In this document: piece by piece, positions 45,644-57,278 of the stretch | Layout of the letters: each line of letters opens with the position of its first letter | How positions within the stretch are numbered: the first letter of the stretch is position 1 | DNA from: Biscogniauxia marginata | Taxonomy: Eukaryota; Ascomycota; Sordariomycetes; Xylariales; Xylariaceae | NCBI GenBank assembly: GCA_022695795.1 | Contig: MU404187.1 | Span: 33,684 to 97,683 of the forward strand | Direction: 5' to 3' | Length of the DNA stretch: 64,000 nt | The notes under the pieces: generated by a model | Seen by the model: only the letters and a program-made list of their open reading frames with translations | What the model was told of the DNA's origin: nothing | The model's database searches: none | Made by a program: the position numbers and the translations under genes

Positions 45644-46318
45644 ATGTCTAACGCAAACAACCACAGCGCGCCGCCCTTCTTCTGGGCTCCGCTCGAGGTC
45701 CGCGAGATGATCTACTCCTATGTGCTAGGGAAGAACCACCCGATCATGATTCGGCACACCAGAGAGGCCCACTGGACAGTCCCAGCGGACATGAGAGGCA
45801 AGCTCCTAAGGCTCGACAACGACAGCTTCGAGGACAGAAGCACGGTCGAGCGGCTGAACGCGATGGGCACGAGCGGCCGCCCGGCCGTAGCTGACGCCGG
45901 GGACGACAGGGGACACACGGCTCTCCTACGGGTTAACAGCACGTTCTACAGCGAGGCCCAGCCGGTGCTATTCCGCGCCAACAGGCTCGTCATCGACGAC
46001 CTCGAGCACGGCCGGCGATGGGCCCAGGCGCTCATGCCCCGGAGCCAGCAGCTGGTGAGGGAGGTCTCGCTCTGGGTGCCCCGGCGCGACTACGCCAACG
46101 AGATGTGGACGAACTGTGTCTTCGCGATCCACGTGTGGTCGACGCAGCGGCTCACAATCAAGGTATTCGTCCAGACGCCATCTACTGAGAGGGACGTGGG
46201 AGAGTGGAGAAAGGCTAACCTGGACATGATTCAGCTGCTGGTCAGCGCGAGGCCGGATAAGAACCGGAATGTACAGATAGGATTCTTCGATTCGTTGGAT
46301 GAGGCGATCCACGAATGA
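45644..46318 (+). CDS. F-box-like/2EXR-type hypothetical protein
   Basis: Intronless, 224 residues from the ATG at 45644; the frame is open upstream to 45581 but without another ATG. The N-terminal WAPLEVREMIYSYVLG fits the F-box-like/2EXR helix pattern of many fungal proteins (L-P-x-E-[IV]-R-x-x-I-[WY]). A later LLRVNSTFYSEAQPVLF block is the usual second conserved segment of this group, where the protein asks whether a chain entered the 'extended' structure. Such proteins are often substrate adaptors of unknown target, but biochemical function is not established. GC-rich relative to flanks. Confidence 0.7.
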   Translation: MSNANNHSAPPFFWAPLEVREMIYSYVLGKNHPIMIRHTREAHWTVPADMRGKLLRLDNDSFEDRSTVERLNAMGTSGRPAVADAGDDRGHTALLRVNSTFYSEAQPVLFRANRLVIDDLEHGRRWAQALMPRSQQLVREVSLWVPRRDYANEMWTNCVFAIHVWSTQRLTIKVFVQTPSTERDVGEWRKANLDMIQLLVSARPDKNRNVQIGFFDSLDEAIHE

Positions 46319-46863
46319 TGAGGAGTGCAGTGATACGCGAACCATTGTCGGCATCTGTTAGATAAATAAGTATTCGTTCCATTAGTAAGATTAGTTTAGA
46401 CAATTTGATACAATTTGATACCGTCGTTTCAATCCCCAACACTTAAGAGATACTCAGTAGTATGTTTTGGCAGTTGTTCCATCGCCCTCAAGTACAGCCA
46501 TAACGTTAGACCCTAATCTAGGTCATGTGCCCAATTGTGTCATCAAAGCCTATATCTGCACTATTTGACTGATCTCCATAGCATCCTTCTGTCACCGAAG
46601 CGATGCAGAGTCTAATCGGCTCACATTTGCTGACTAGCTAGAGACGAAGTAGCAAGCAACGAGAAGAACGGTCCCCGTTAATATATTGCTCTAGGAAAAT
46701 AGCTCGAGTGCCGAGTAGCGATAGGCAGTGCCTATTTGGGGGGTATTAATCTATGAGTCTATCCTGTGTATCCATTCCATCCTTTAGTTTCCCAGTCTTT
46801 ATATCTATGTATCTAGGTTGGCCAAGTAACCACAATCGCTGGCCTGCAGCAGCGTCGTCGTCA
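46319..46863. other. intergenic
   Basis: No supported gene. Lies between convergent F-box-like and kinase genes; presumably both 3' UTRs. Confidence 0.45.
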
Positions 46864-48129
46864 TTATCCCTCGGTGACATCGTCGAACCAAGTGTGCTCT
46901 AGGGCTTTCTCCGCAGTGATCCGCTGCCGTGGATCAAAATTCGTCATTTTCGCAATCAAATCTTTAAAATCATCATCTAATACATCGCTCTTCCAGAGAC
47001 CGAACGGTCGTCTTGGGTTGTTTTCGCCAAACGACTTGGCCATGCGGCGGAAGTCCCTGATCCAAGCATGCCTTGGGCCGAGATAGTCAAGGAACCCGTC
47101 GAAGTCCTTCCACTCGGCAAAATGGGAAATCTGTCGCTCAAGGATATCCATGGTGGGGTCTATGGTCTGAGCATTGTCTACCCAGAAAATGACTCTTCGC
47201 AGGCGAAGAAAAATGAACTGATGCAGGTTTAGTCATTCGAGCTGACCCAGCAGGAGAGACGAGACTTACCACTATCGCAAGAGAAAATATGTCGGATGGC
47301 TTGCCTACTGCGCCCTGGACATGGGCTTCCGGACTGCGCCAGAAATGGTTTCCAACCTGGAGTCCACTAAGTGCCTGACCCGGGGGAATCAGAGTCGAGT
47401 CCTCCAGGTCGGACAGTTGAACTCGATCAACCGTGATCCCATTAGATGTATCACGATAGTCGACCATGATGTTATTCGCCTTGATATCTACGACACGTCA
47501 GAGGAAATTTTAGAAGACAGCCCGAGTCAACTGTTCGTACCAAGATGGGCGATGTTTTGGTCATGCAGCGCAGCTAGACCTCGGAGAGTGTCGCGAAGAA
47601 CCCGCTTCTGGACAGCCAGGGAAAGGTCTTTGAAACCCAAATTAAGTAGATGATCTGTCAGGTACTCATTGACGAACATCTTCTGGTCGGGGACAGTGTC
47701 CCTCAGCGATCTTAGATAAGGGGAGCGTTTGAAGCTCAGCTGCAAGGGAAGCGCGTAGTTGTATTCATTTTCAACCAGGCTCTTCAGCACAAACATCTGC
47801 TGATCCGCCCTGGAATTCGATATGAGACTCGGCACAATGAGAATCAGAAGTCGGTCGTAAGCTTACCTGGCAAGGTAGACATGTCGGTCCCGTCTGTCCT
47901 GCAGAATATTCTCGACGGTGTACTCACGGCCGGAATAGCCCTTCAGTATGACGCCGGGCTCGATCAACTGAGAGCCCAGGCTGCTGTTGTGCTGGATGGC
48001 GCTGGCATTGCGAGTGCCGCAGCCGCTGAAAGCCCTGCGAGCCGGTCGCGAAGCTGCGAGACCGGAGCGCGTCAGCAGGGAAAGGGGTCGAAACGCGGTC
48101 AAGGCGGGCGCAATCGCGGCGTGGCGCAT
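46864..48129 (-). CDS. atypical Ser/Thr protein kinase with mitochondrial-like N terminus
   Basis: Four exons: 47867-48129, 47541-47809, 47270-47487 and 46864-47217, giving 367 residues; introns are 57, 53 and 52 bp. The first 50 residues are rich in Arg, Ala and Ser, without acidic residues (RRAFSG near 33), as in a mitochondrial targeting sequence. The kinase domain follows with the VLKSL lysine, the catalytic loop HLDIKANN (D178, K180, N183; Arg of HRD replaced by Leu), SPEAHVQG as the APE-equivalent, and DIFSLAIV as the DxWSxG helix. The DFG position reads DLE (SDLEDS). No canonical glycine-rich loop is seen. It may be catalytically weak. Similar kinases are widespread in filamentous ascomycetes; targets are unknown. 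A TGTTGTGA minisatellite lies just upstream. Confidence 0.82.
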
Positions 48130-48228
48130 GTTGGACTGGCACAGTTAGATAGGCGACTTCAGCATGTTCCGGAGTAGCGATCGCGCAGCGACGACTGATG
48201 GAGAGTGCGATGTGTTTAGTGGTTACGG

Positions 48229-48300
48229 CTGTTGTGATGTTGTGATGTTGTGATGTTGTGTGTTGTGTGTTGTGTGTTGATGTGTGATGTGTGGATTGTG
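48229..48300. repeat. TGTTGTGATG/TGTTGTGTG minisatellite
   Basis: Imperfect tandem units of TGTTGTGA and TGTTGTG, changing to TGTGATGTG at the end. On the kinase's coding strand this is a CA/AC-rich leader beginning about 100 bp upstream of its ATG. Confidence 0.8.
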
Positions 48301-50346
48301 ACATGTAAAAGGGACAAAAGCGGTCTCACCGAAGAAAAAGAATGCGAATCTGACAAATTGCTGGTCTCCACTGCGTCTCCACCGGTGGCTAATGTGGCAA
48401 CGCCCCTAACAATTCCCAAGTGGAGATTGCGGAGATAAAACAGTGCTTATAAGATAGACTATACTATAATTAGGCACTGTCGACAGGGGGGCTTGGAGGG
48501 TTGGACAGCTTGGCAGACTTGGCTTGGCAGACTTGGCTTGCTTGCTTGTGAGATCAGGTTTCAATAAAACGTCGTCATGGGACATGAAGCAAGGGAAAGC
48601 AGGTTAGGTAGCTAATTACAAATCTTAGAGGAAAAAGAGAGATTGAGGGAATAGAGCGAAAGCAATAATATGTATACGTAAAAGTATTATACCTTGAAAG
48701 TTATATGTAAATAGTCAGTTATCTGTTTATATGATAAGATAGACTGAGAAACATGCACACAAAGACAGACAAAGAAGAGAGTCCGTTCTTGTCTTTTATA
48801 CTATTTCTATTAGTGAGGCTTATACGTAGCCAACAAATGAATGTTACAAATGAATTCAGGCACAAGGTACCCCCATCTTTTTATATAAAAAAATCCCGCT
48901 GAAAGAGAGGTTCCACACCAACACAGATTAGATTCGTCACGAGGCATATACAGCATGTCTGGTAGGAGTAAGACTGCCGACAGATATATCCCAATTAGGC
49001 CACTTACCTTGGGTGGGTTAGTCTAGACAATCCCAAAGTAACGTAGACGAACGAGTAATTACTAGGTTTCCCCAATATATCACAACTTCAATTCCAGACA
49101 CTTATTCAACCAACACTGCGCTATTTTTTACGTTATTTCATTTTATTTTATACACACCCGCAGCACATATACCCAGCCCAGAGTCTATGTTGCTGCCCAC
49201 AACTCCCAACACCGACGTGTAAGCCGCACGTCGGTCATATCACCAACTCCGACTCCGATCGGGACCACATAATGCCCGGAGCTGCCCAAGTGACTCAAAA
49301 CACGCATACTCATTGGTGGGGAGGGCAAACACTGCGAAATCACCGGACGCTTATCCCTCCACTACGGAAAACCCCCCCACGGTAGGACCACGCCCCTGCA
49401 ACGCCTCTTCTCTGGCCACACTGCCAGCCCGAAATTCTCTTTCTTTCGTGTTCGCACTGCGGCCCAACATCTAAATACCCCCCCTACGACGACCTTTACT
49501 TGCCGAGGATATATGGAGACCGTCCTTAGCACTTGCTCTTCAGGCTTGGACGTCGAAACAGAGTTGGCAATGTTAACCGGCGCTGGTTACGGCGGTAAGA
49601 CGATTTGGATAGACTCCAGAACACGCCACCCCGCAAAGAGTCTCAAGGGCTCGCATCTTCTCATCTTTAGCTGATAAGTCATAATCACCTAAGAATTTCG
49701 ACCTTATCGAATGAAAGCCGCGCACGGGTAGAAATAATGGACAGATATCTCCTCTGTATTCATGCCCAGTCACTACAGGCACTTGTACGGTTCATTCATA
49801 ACCCTATAGCTTGCTGTCTTACTGGGATACGGGCTCTGGATATCAGATGTCAATCTTCTGTTCCTCATGAGAGTCCCAATGGCGGAAACAGATAAGATAT
49901 ATGCCAATCAAGTAAGTTTCTCCAGCACATCTATATTATACCCAGAAATCGTCGTTCTCCGATCCTCCTTTACCTTGCCCAAATAATTGTCAAGGGCGAC
50001 AATCCATGCAGCTACATAGGTGTCTGAGAGGCCTATACACGGTGGAAGCCCTTGCCGTGTGACGGCCGCTCAGCCCATCCCAGGGAACAAAAAGGTTACC
50101 TACTCTATCGAGTGAATTGCTATTACGATAGGAAGAGCTAGAAGGCGATTGATGCCAAGTGGGAGCGACCAAGGTGTCCTATAGCGTGGTAGTAGTAACT
50201 GCTGGCCTGGTTAAAAAGACCTTACGGCCATGTCTTTGATATCTCGATATCGATTTCCTGGAGTAACAAATGCAAAGATACTAGCACTTTCCTCTCCCAT
50301 ATCCCCTATCAAGCTGGTAATGATCTAGAATTTTGAGCATAGAGTG

Positions 50347-50366
50347 AAAAAAAAAAAAAAAAAAAA
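50347..50366 (+). repeat. A20 homopolymer
   Basis: Twenty consecutive A in intergenic DNA. No target-site duplication or retroposon-like sequence was recognised next to it. Confidence 0.85.
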
Positions 50367-51012
50367 GTGTTGCTTGCTTAGTTCAAACTCTGTAATATGG
50401 GGATACACCCCTTATATCAATAGGAAGCAGAGTTCCGAGCTCGTACCACGTAATAAATATGATTAGGAGAGCGCCAGCTCTGGTGTAGATACGGATTAGC
50501 CTCACGAGATATACCCTGGATACTTCCATTTTGATAACATTGCGTATCGCACAGGTTGCCCTCTTCTAAGATTCTCTCCAAGTCGGACACGTCAGAGATA
50601 TCTCAACCGCCAAGCCGAGTACCCTTGGCTCTAAAATAACCCCCTATTTCTTATTGGGCTAGTCAATATTACCTCAAAGTGTAAGCGATCCGTTCATTAG
50701 TTCTTTACCTTTTCAACGAGAAACCTTAAATAGAGATCCAGCATGATAGTGAAACTTATCTTCCGCCTCTTCTGAACAGGATTAAAGCATCGTGCTTTCT
50801 CACGACTTGCTAGATGTTCCCAGATGCTCATGTATTTATTGTCATACGGGATAGATGAGACGAGTCGTTCTCAGAGTGAGATCATGTGAAACTCCCTTGA
50901 GGTTATGTGTATCGACTATACTACTTACAAATACGTAGGTACCTTCCATTTTGTAGTCGTTCATCCTAGCGAAATATAGTCAATCTTGAATCACCAATAC
51001 TGTGATTTTAAA

Positions 51013-52933
51013 TCACAAAACTACTGGTCGTTCCCGTAGCCTTACGTGCACCGGCATACCATCCTTAGGATGAACCGTAACGGTGCCAACCTGGTATAAG
51101 CGCTGGCCATTTATTTCATGCGTGGGAGTGGCCTTGGGACCTCTGCGATGGAGCCGACGTGTTAGCATCTAGCATCAGGAAGCAAGCCTCAAGGGCTGAG
51201 GAACAAGTGTCTTTCTTACTGTTTCTTGTCCCAGTCGTCCCATGACTCCTCGATATCGAGCGTCCGAGCTGTCAAGATTGACACCAGCTTAAGCTCCGTC
51301 ATTGCCAGCTCCATCCCGATGCAGTTTCGAGGACCAGACGAAAACGGTATCCAGGCGTCTTTGCATGGGTATAATGGGTCGCCCTCGGGCACCAACCAAC
51401 GTTCGGGCAAGAATTCGTCGGGTCTCGGCCAGTAGTCTGGATGTGTCTGTATTGTCGGGGGCGCTACCCAGAGTTCAAACCCTTCCAACGGGTACCTGAG
51501 AGGTGAACCAGCCGTTGTCACATAGGAGCCCGGGGGAGGGATGCGCACAGTCGCCGCGAGGGGGTACAGCCGTAGCGATTCTTTGATGACACCTAGCGTG
51601 TAGGGGAGAGAATGTAGGAGGTGAGGAGATGCCATCAAGACTTCAGTCGCCTTGTCCGGGTCTGACCCAAATACCGCGTCGTGCTCAGCCCTGACCTTTT
51701 CCAGACAGCCCGGATTATCTGCTAGCAATTTGCTCATGAAGCAGATAGTTGACGATGTTGTGTCATGACCGGCATACAGGAAAACCTTCAAATTAGAGAT
51801 GAGATTCTCGATGAAGTCAGAGTTAAGCGCCTGACTTGAGACATTCGGGTCATCCTTGTCGACGTATCGAATTGCCAGATCTACTGTCGTCTTCTTCTGG
51901 GAAGCGTTATTGTCTGACCGGAGCTTGTCTTGTATCAGAGGCATTAAGATGTCGCGTAGAATTATGTTGTTACGGTCGATAGCTGTCTTGTGCCAAGGCA
52001 AGTGACCGATTGGTAACAGGTTCTTGATACTAGTACCCATTCCTAGCAGGCGAATTTGGTCCATAAGCGCAACCTTTAGGGGGCTATTTGCCGGGGCTGT
52101 CTGCTCGTGGAGACGCATGTCACTAATTACATGCCATTAGCAAGGGATGTGCTCAGGTAATCAACCGGGCTGCAGACATACAGTGCAGATCTCGTAATAA
52201 CATCCAGGGTCAGGTTGGTCGTTCGTTCTTCCAGTGGGAAGACCGCGCCGTATTCTCCATTCCTGCCGGCCATTTTCTTTAGTCCATCGACAAATACTGT
52301 TGCCTCCTCAAGGAGATCAGGGAGTAAGGCCGTCATATTTCGCGGGCTAAAACCAGGATTAAATCTCGAACGCCAGGTTTTCCAGGCTTGTCCTTCAGAA
52401 GAGACGATATCTATCCCGCCTGTCATTGGCCTGAGGAAGTCAGCAAGAAAGCTACTCTTGGGGAAGTTCTTGATCTGGGTGAACTGAGACGCGGCTAGCG
52501 GGTCGAATACCAAGGCCAGTGGGTCCGAAAATGGCCAGCAATCGAGGTAAATCACCGGCGGCAATGCGTCTTGATCAGGAAAGTATTTCTTCCAATTTCT
52601 TGCAAGCCACGTGTGAAGTACGTAAAGATTTACATCGGGAGGGTGAGCAGCTCGAAAATCGGCAAAGAACTGCATGTGGCCGAAGAGTAACGAATGAGGT
52701 GATAATACCGGCTTCCCCAAAGTTAGTCGTCGCCTTTGAGTACGTGACTTGTGACTTGATAAGAAGACTTTACTGACAATCCCTTGTGCTTTCAACGCTC
52801 TCGTCCTCGATCGGTTCACATAGCCTCTGTATAAAATCCTTCCCATCACAACTACGGAGACAAGAGTGATACTTCGCCACAAAAGCAGAGTGCCATTGAA
52901 GTTACTAGATTCCATGATATCGCGTGCCATCAT
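51013..52933 (-). CDS. cytochrome P450 monooxygenase
   Basis: Four exons: 52778-52933, 52182-52711, 51220-52122 and 51013-51142, giving 572 residues. A hydrophobic N-terminal anchor (about residues 15-35) points to the ER membrane. The I-helix oxygen-binding motif is AGHDTTS, the K-helix is ESLRLYP, the PERF region is FLPERW, and the haem loop FSSGPRNCIG places the cysteine thiolate at about residue 496. The sequence resembles P450s of fungal secondary metabolism and fatty-acid hydroxylation groups, but I cannot assign a CYP family. It inserts one oxygen atom into an organic substrate using a P450 reductase. Intron 1 starts GTCAGT, less canonical. No synthase or reductase neighbours are present. 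Two Met codons in tandem (52933, 52930) are both possible starts. Confidence 0.93.
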
Positions 52934-54061
52934 CTCACCAGTGTATCGGTCCTTGGGCGGGACAGAGGGGAGGGGAATTTACAAAGGTTAGAATGTTGAA
53001 AGATTGGCTAGCATCGAGGGGTGTTCGAAGAGATTTGATGTTCGTGAAATCCTCAGACAAGCAAAGACTCGTACCAATCAATGTCTGCAAATAGGTAATC
53101 TACTGAAAAAGGTCCCCTGCGTGTGAAGGGTTTCTAATTCGCACGTCCCAGGGTGATTGATCAGGTCATTGATATGTTGGCGCAAGCAAATTAGGCAGTA
53201 AGGCGAGGAGTGTGAATAGGAGTCTAGAATAATTATGAAGAATCCGAAATGAAAGCTGAAAGTAAATGACTCGTGCGAGGTAGGCAAAGAGGAATATGTA
53301 ATGGAATTCTATGACGCAACAGATACGCGAGGTAGGTAACGCAGAGATGTAAGTACTGACTAGGTACCTAGGTATGTAGGTACTACCTAATACGTAGCAT
53401 AATTATAATACCTTGCATACTTGGGTATGTATATTAAATATATAGTTTTACTCGTATTATACACGCAGGGAAATTAATTGAGGCAAAATGTGAAAATGAC
53501 TTCATTAAACGTTCATAACTTCTTATACCCACGTTCTAAAATCTAAAGTCGCTGGGGTTAAGTACTGTCTCTTCGACAACCCGGCCTTGGAAAATACTTA
53601 AGGTTGATACTTCTAGTGTTTATGCCGACTACATGTAGCATTCACCTGCATGGTTAGGGTGACTTAGTAGGTGATGGTGGACAACTAGGTATGTATGTAC
53701 CTACCCCTTTACGTGCAACCCCACGAGACGAGACCGTGCAGCTTATCAGATTATACAGTCGAGTCAGGCACGCCACATTCGAGCCATATTAATTAATATC
53801 TCAGCAGCCATTCAAATCCAACCATAAACCGTGTATAATAATTAGTAGGCGATATCTCCTTCATGCAGTACAATTGGGGTAATATCGCTATTAACTCAAA
53901 TTATTTTGTATCGAAATCATCCTAGATGCTACAGTTGTCTAGAATCCTGGGTTTTTCCTCTGTGTAATATCATCGTCTGGTCATTGGCCCTAACGACGTT
54001 CATCTCCTTGCCCCAGGCTGGACGGGAAACATTCCTACAAAGTGTATATCTCAATTAACAT
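52934..54061. other. intergenic, rich in TAGGTA-type words
   Basis: No supported gene. Between about 53329 and 53400 and again near 53683-53706 there are dense GGTAGGTA, GGTACCTAGGTA and TACCTACC words. AT-rich elsewhere. Confidence 0.45.
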
Positions 54062-55379
54062 CTAGTGCTTCTTCATCGGGGGGTTGCCGGGGATCTCAGT
54101 GAGCCCTACGAGGATTGGTCAGCCAGCCAGTTTGGGAATATCACCACTAGTCGGCCCCACGAGGGGGCATGACGGTGCGACTCACAGCTGTCAATGTCCT
54201 CGTCGACGTTCCGGTCGATCTTGCACTTGTTCTGGTCGGCGATGGACTGTGTAGTGAGTGTCGGGCAGGTGACATAGCAGGGAGTGTCCATCGTCCTCTG
54301 AAGAGCATCGTCCTTCCAGCCGAAAAGGTAGTCTCCATGGCTTCCATAGCCAGTCCTACAGGATATCTGTGAGCTGCATCTCTTCAAACATCTCTTCGAC
54401 TAGCATGCTACTTACTGGTCACCAAAACTCCAGACGAATGGCTGGGAGCCATCCTCCGGCCACTCATCGGGATTGTTAAACTCGCGGGTGTCCCAGATCG
54501 TCTCGTACATAAGCTGAGGTACAGGTACCGGGTGAGACTCGGGGCACGGGCCCTTGGAGTCAAAGGTGCCACTGGCTGGGTATGCCATGTGGCTCATGTG
54601 GTCGGCCGTGTCAAGATTCTTTCCGTCCCAGCATCTATGCAACATCAGAACGCACTCTCATGGTTCCTTGCATAGCCACTTACGTTGGGAAGCGGATGTT
54701 TGCCATAATGCCAGCCGGGCATGGCTTGTTGGGGAGGTTCTTGGTCTCGGGGAAGCGAGTGTTCATGTCTTGAAGACATGTGTAGGTGACCTGCCTGTAT
54801 CTCTGGGCCTCCTCGGGCGTGTGGGCTAGAGGATCGCCAATGATCATACGGAACCCCTACTCCATTTAGCTCTCTTGCTAAACCCCCATCGAAGTTCAAT
54901 ATCAAACTTACTGGCTTGAATGCCGTAACCTTCGACGTCTGCTGGTAGTCGGCTAAGCCATTCTGCATATAGTAAACCGTCATACCACCCTCGGCACCAT
55001 CGAAACCGACGTTGGGTTTGATTGGAACACGCTTAAAAGTACCATTTCGTGCCCTAAAGAAAAGGACAGCTGTCCAATAGTTCGACGTGTCTTCAGTGAA
55101 CTGACAAGTCGTGCAAGTTGACTCTCCCGGCATGTCCTTAGCGGGATCCATGGTCACATTGAGCGAATTCTTATTGGTCAGTTTCCAGTCTAATATTTAA
55201 TTAGGACTTTGGGGGAATCAACATACACCACCGATAATCTGGTGAAGATGGGGAGAGGGAGCAAGACCGGGGTTGACCAAGGGATCGATACGGTCGACAA
55301 CGAGTTGCGAACACGAGAACCGAATTAGTGCGTCCGTTGGCGCCGCAAGCGCCAGCGCGGTGAGTGACCTCCAATGCAT
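54062..55379 (-). CDS. secreted DUF1996 domain protein
   Basis: Six exons: 55227-55379, 54912-55169, 54684-54856, 54416-54634, 54186-54355 and 54062-54105, giving 338 residues with all phases consistent. A short signal peptide (MHWRSLTALALAAPTDA) is followed by the DUF1996 landmarks: RFSCSQLVVDRIDPLVNPG, HLHQIIGG, CTTCQFTEDTSNYWTAVLFF, GMTVYYMQNG, FRMIIGDP, CPAGIMANIRFP, CWDGKNLDTADHMSHMAYP and GSHGDYLFGW. DUF1996 proteins are secreted or cell-wall proteins of basidiomycetes and ascomycetes; the activity is unproven. Many conserved Cys and His could support disulfides or metal binding. Introns are 49-80 bp. The short last exon encodes LTEIPGNPPMKKH and ends the protein. Confidence 0.92.
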
Positions 55380-55556
55380 TTCTCTCGACTTCGGGGCCAA
55401 CTACAAAAAGTGAGTTTGGGATGGGGGAAACACAGATAGAGAAAATACGAAAAGATTTCGGCCAGAGCAGGGTTCTTATTTTACCTCAGGGCTTCATTGT
55501 AATATAACTGCCGGGATTATCAATATATTCCTCTCTTAATCATAGAGCATGAGAGT
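55380..55556. other. intergenic
   Basis: Likely promoter and leader of the DUF1996 gene. No coding signal. Confidence 0.35.
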
Positions 55557-56165
55557 CTATACATGGTGGCAAGTTAAGAGGCTTGGGCTCTTTGCCCGCT
55601 CGGGGTTCCGCCTGCGGCAAATGCAGAACAGGCCTAGCCCGATGTTCCTGCCAAGAAGGAAACTACAAAAGCGAATGGTTTGAGTCAACTTCATAGTCCC
55701 GGTCAGCTTGCAGCCAAGGCTTTTTAATATATCTACTTTAAACGCGCTGATGTGAATATTAGCCAGAGTGGGGTTACAGTAGTGGTTATACCCCCAACTT
55801 AGATCAAGGGGTTGAAATAACCCGGACCAATCAGGTGTAATTCTATAGTACATATAATGAATGTCCTTAGTTGAATTAAGACACGGGCAAACGATGATTT
55901 TCAAACCCGGAGACTATTGAGTTACCCAGATACTCATGGTTTGGCTTTGAGCCAAATACTCTACCAGAGTGAAGCCAATACTTGCCACCATCTTCAGAGT
56001 ACCGTACATATTAATGCGGACCGGCCTAAAATTATATAAGCCGTGACTTACATCCCATGTATGCAGGACAATATATGTACCGATCAGATAAACCCAAAGC
56101 GTGGCAATGATAGGTAAGAGAAAATACTTAGTAAAAACAGAAGGCCTATGATCTACAGTCATCAT
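55557..56165 (-). pseudogene. possible small membrane-protein frame with one in-frame TAG
   Basis: An ATG at 56165 opens an 83-codon frame with two hydrophobic segments (LLPIIATLWVYLIGTYIVL and a weaker one), ending at TAG (55914-55916). The same frame then stays open to 55557, about 115 codons more. No family is recognised, and the second part could be chance. It may be a short gene, a decayed gene or noise. Confidence 0.25.
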
Positions 56166-56768
56166 TTTTCTCGATTATTCTATTATATTCTAGTTCATAA
56201 CTAAGATACTGTGTAAGTGTGATATCAGTACATCAATGATCGTCGATATGCGTCCTGAGCTGAATTTGATGCCCAGGTTTTGCAGGTCTAGAAACTCATT
56301 TTTAGGTATCACTCGGTAATGCGGAAACATAAAGTATCGGTACAAGATCTGCATTGATTCGGCCCTATATCAAGGAACAAGAAGGCATTCATGTGAAGGA
56401 CTGACTGTGTGTATAAGGTTGCCTGGGAGTGATATTCAACTACGGACTTCGCAGCACTGTGTCCGTGATTTTAAGACTTCTAATTCTAATCCTAGTGAAT
56501 ACTTGCATGCTCTTCCCTGTTTTAAGAAACGCTCATAGACCTTATAGAATTCTGTAGTTTTTGTTTCTCCCTTAAAATATCATGGCAGTGGTGGCAAAGA
56601 GACCAGCTCTTCCCTGAGAACCCCCAAGAGCCCATGATCTCCGACCGCCCTAGTTCTTGTCCTACGCTTCCATCTGGCTTGCTAGACGGCATTCACAAAT
56701 CCTTCGAAGTAGTTAGCGCAAATATTCTTGAGCTGGTAAAATGCGTGTGCAGGCGCGTATCCGTCTAC
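56166..56768. other. intergenic
   Basis: No supported gene apart from a possible short 3' exon of the next gene. On the minus strand a frame ending at 56682 reads NICANYFEGFVNAV, which resembles a protein C terminus but is out of phase with the preceding frame. Confidence 0.35.
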
Positions 56769-57278
56769 TTACCCAGAGGAATGTCCGGGGCCGATGTTGC
56801 ACTTGGGCTGCATCGGCTCATTGACATTAGCTACCTGTGCACACACGCACTGGGAGTCGTCCGAGCACGGGTTGCCGCCATTGGCACCACCACCACCGTC
56901 GTCCGTGTGAATAGGCTCAGGAGGAGCACTGCTACTAAAAGGAGGTACGCTGCTGCTGCTGCTGCTGCTGCTGTCGTCGCCTTGGACGACGGTCTCTAAA
57001 GTGGTAGGCTTTCGAGGCAGGAAGAACGCCGCACGAGGCACGGCCCGGCCGCCGGTAGCTGTCGGCATAGGAGGACCTGGGAGAATACCAGAGGGACCAA
57101 ATCTCGATGACTGAGAACCGGGAAAGTTCGGGTTGCTCCAAGGGGGTCCCCAGCCGTCGTGAGGGCGGTGACCAGGGGGGCCATTGGGATGTCCATCTCC
57201 CCAAGGAGGTATACCGTGGGACATAACACCGGATAAGCAAAGTGCTAGAGTAATAGATGCGGAATATGTGAACTTCAT
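56769..57278 (-). CDS. Pro/Gly/Ser-rich secreted protein with C-terminal cysteine motif
   Basis: A 169-residue frame from the ATG at 57278. It starts with a clear signal peptide (MKFTYSASITLALCLSGVMS). The first half is Pro/Gly/His/Trp-rich (PPWGDGHPNGPPG type), then comes a poly-Ser tract encoded by CAG/AGC repeats, a Gly run, and finally CSDDSQCVCAQVANVNEPMQPKC. This small four-cysteine module is probably disulfide-bonded. No catalytic motif is seen; it is likely a cell-wall or secreted structural protein. The frame ends at GGGTAA, which overlaps a GTAAGT donor; the nearest acceptor would leave an intron of only 40 bp, so I do not extend it. A run of 19 C on its coding strand lies in its leader. 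Confidence 0.65.
   Translation of the reverse strand: MKFTYSASITLALCLSGVMSHGIPPWGDGHPNGPPGHRPHDGWGPPWSNPNFPGSQSSRFGPSGILPGPPMPTATGGRAVPRAAFFLPRKPTTLETVVQGDDSSSSSSSSVPPFSSSAPPEPIHTDDGGGGANGGNPCSDDSQCVCAQVANVNEPMQPKCNIGPGHSSG

Larger units (their letters stand above)
48130..51012. other. 2.9-kb gene-poor stretch
   Basis: No supported gene. Holds the TGTTGTGA/TGTTGTGTG minisatellite (48229-48300), CTTGGCAGA repeats near 48505-48548, an A20 tract (50347-50366) and several C runs near 49370-49385 and 49480-49488. Short minus frames at 49573-49782 and 49990-50172 have no motifs. Confidence 0.45.
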
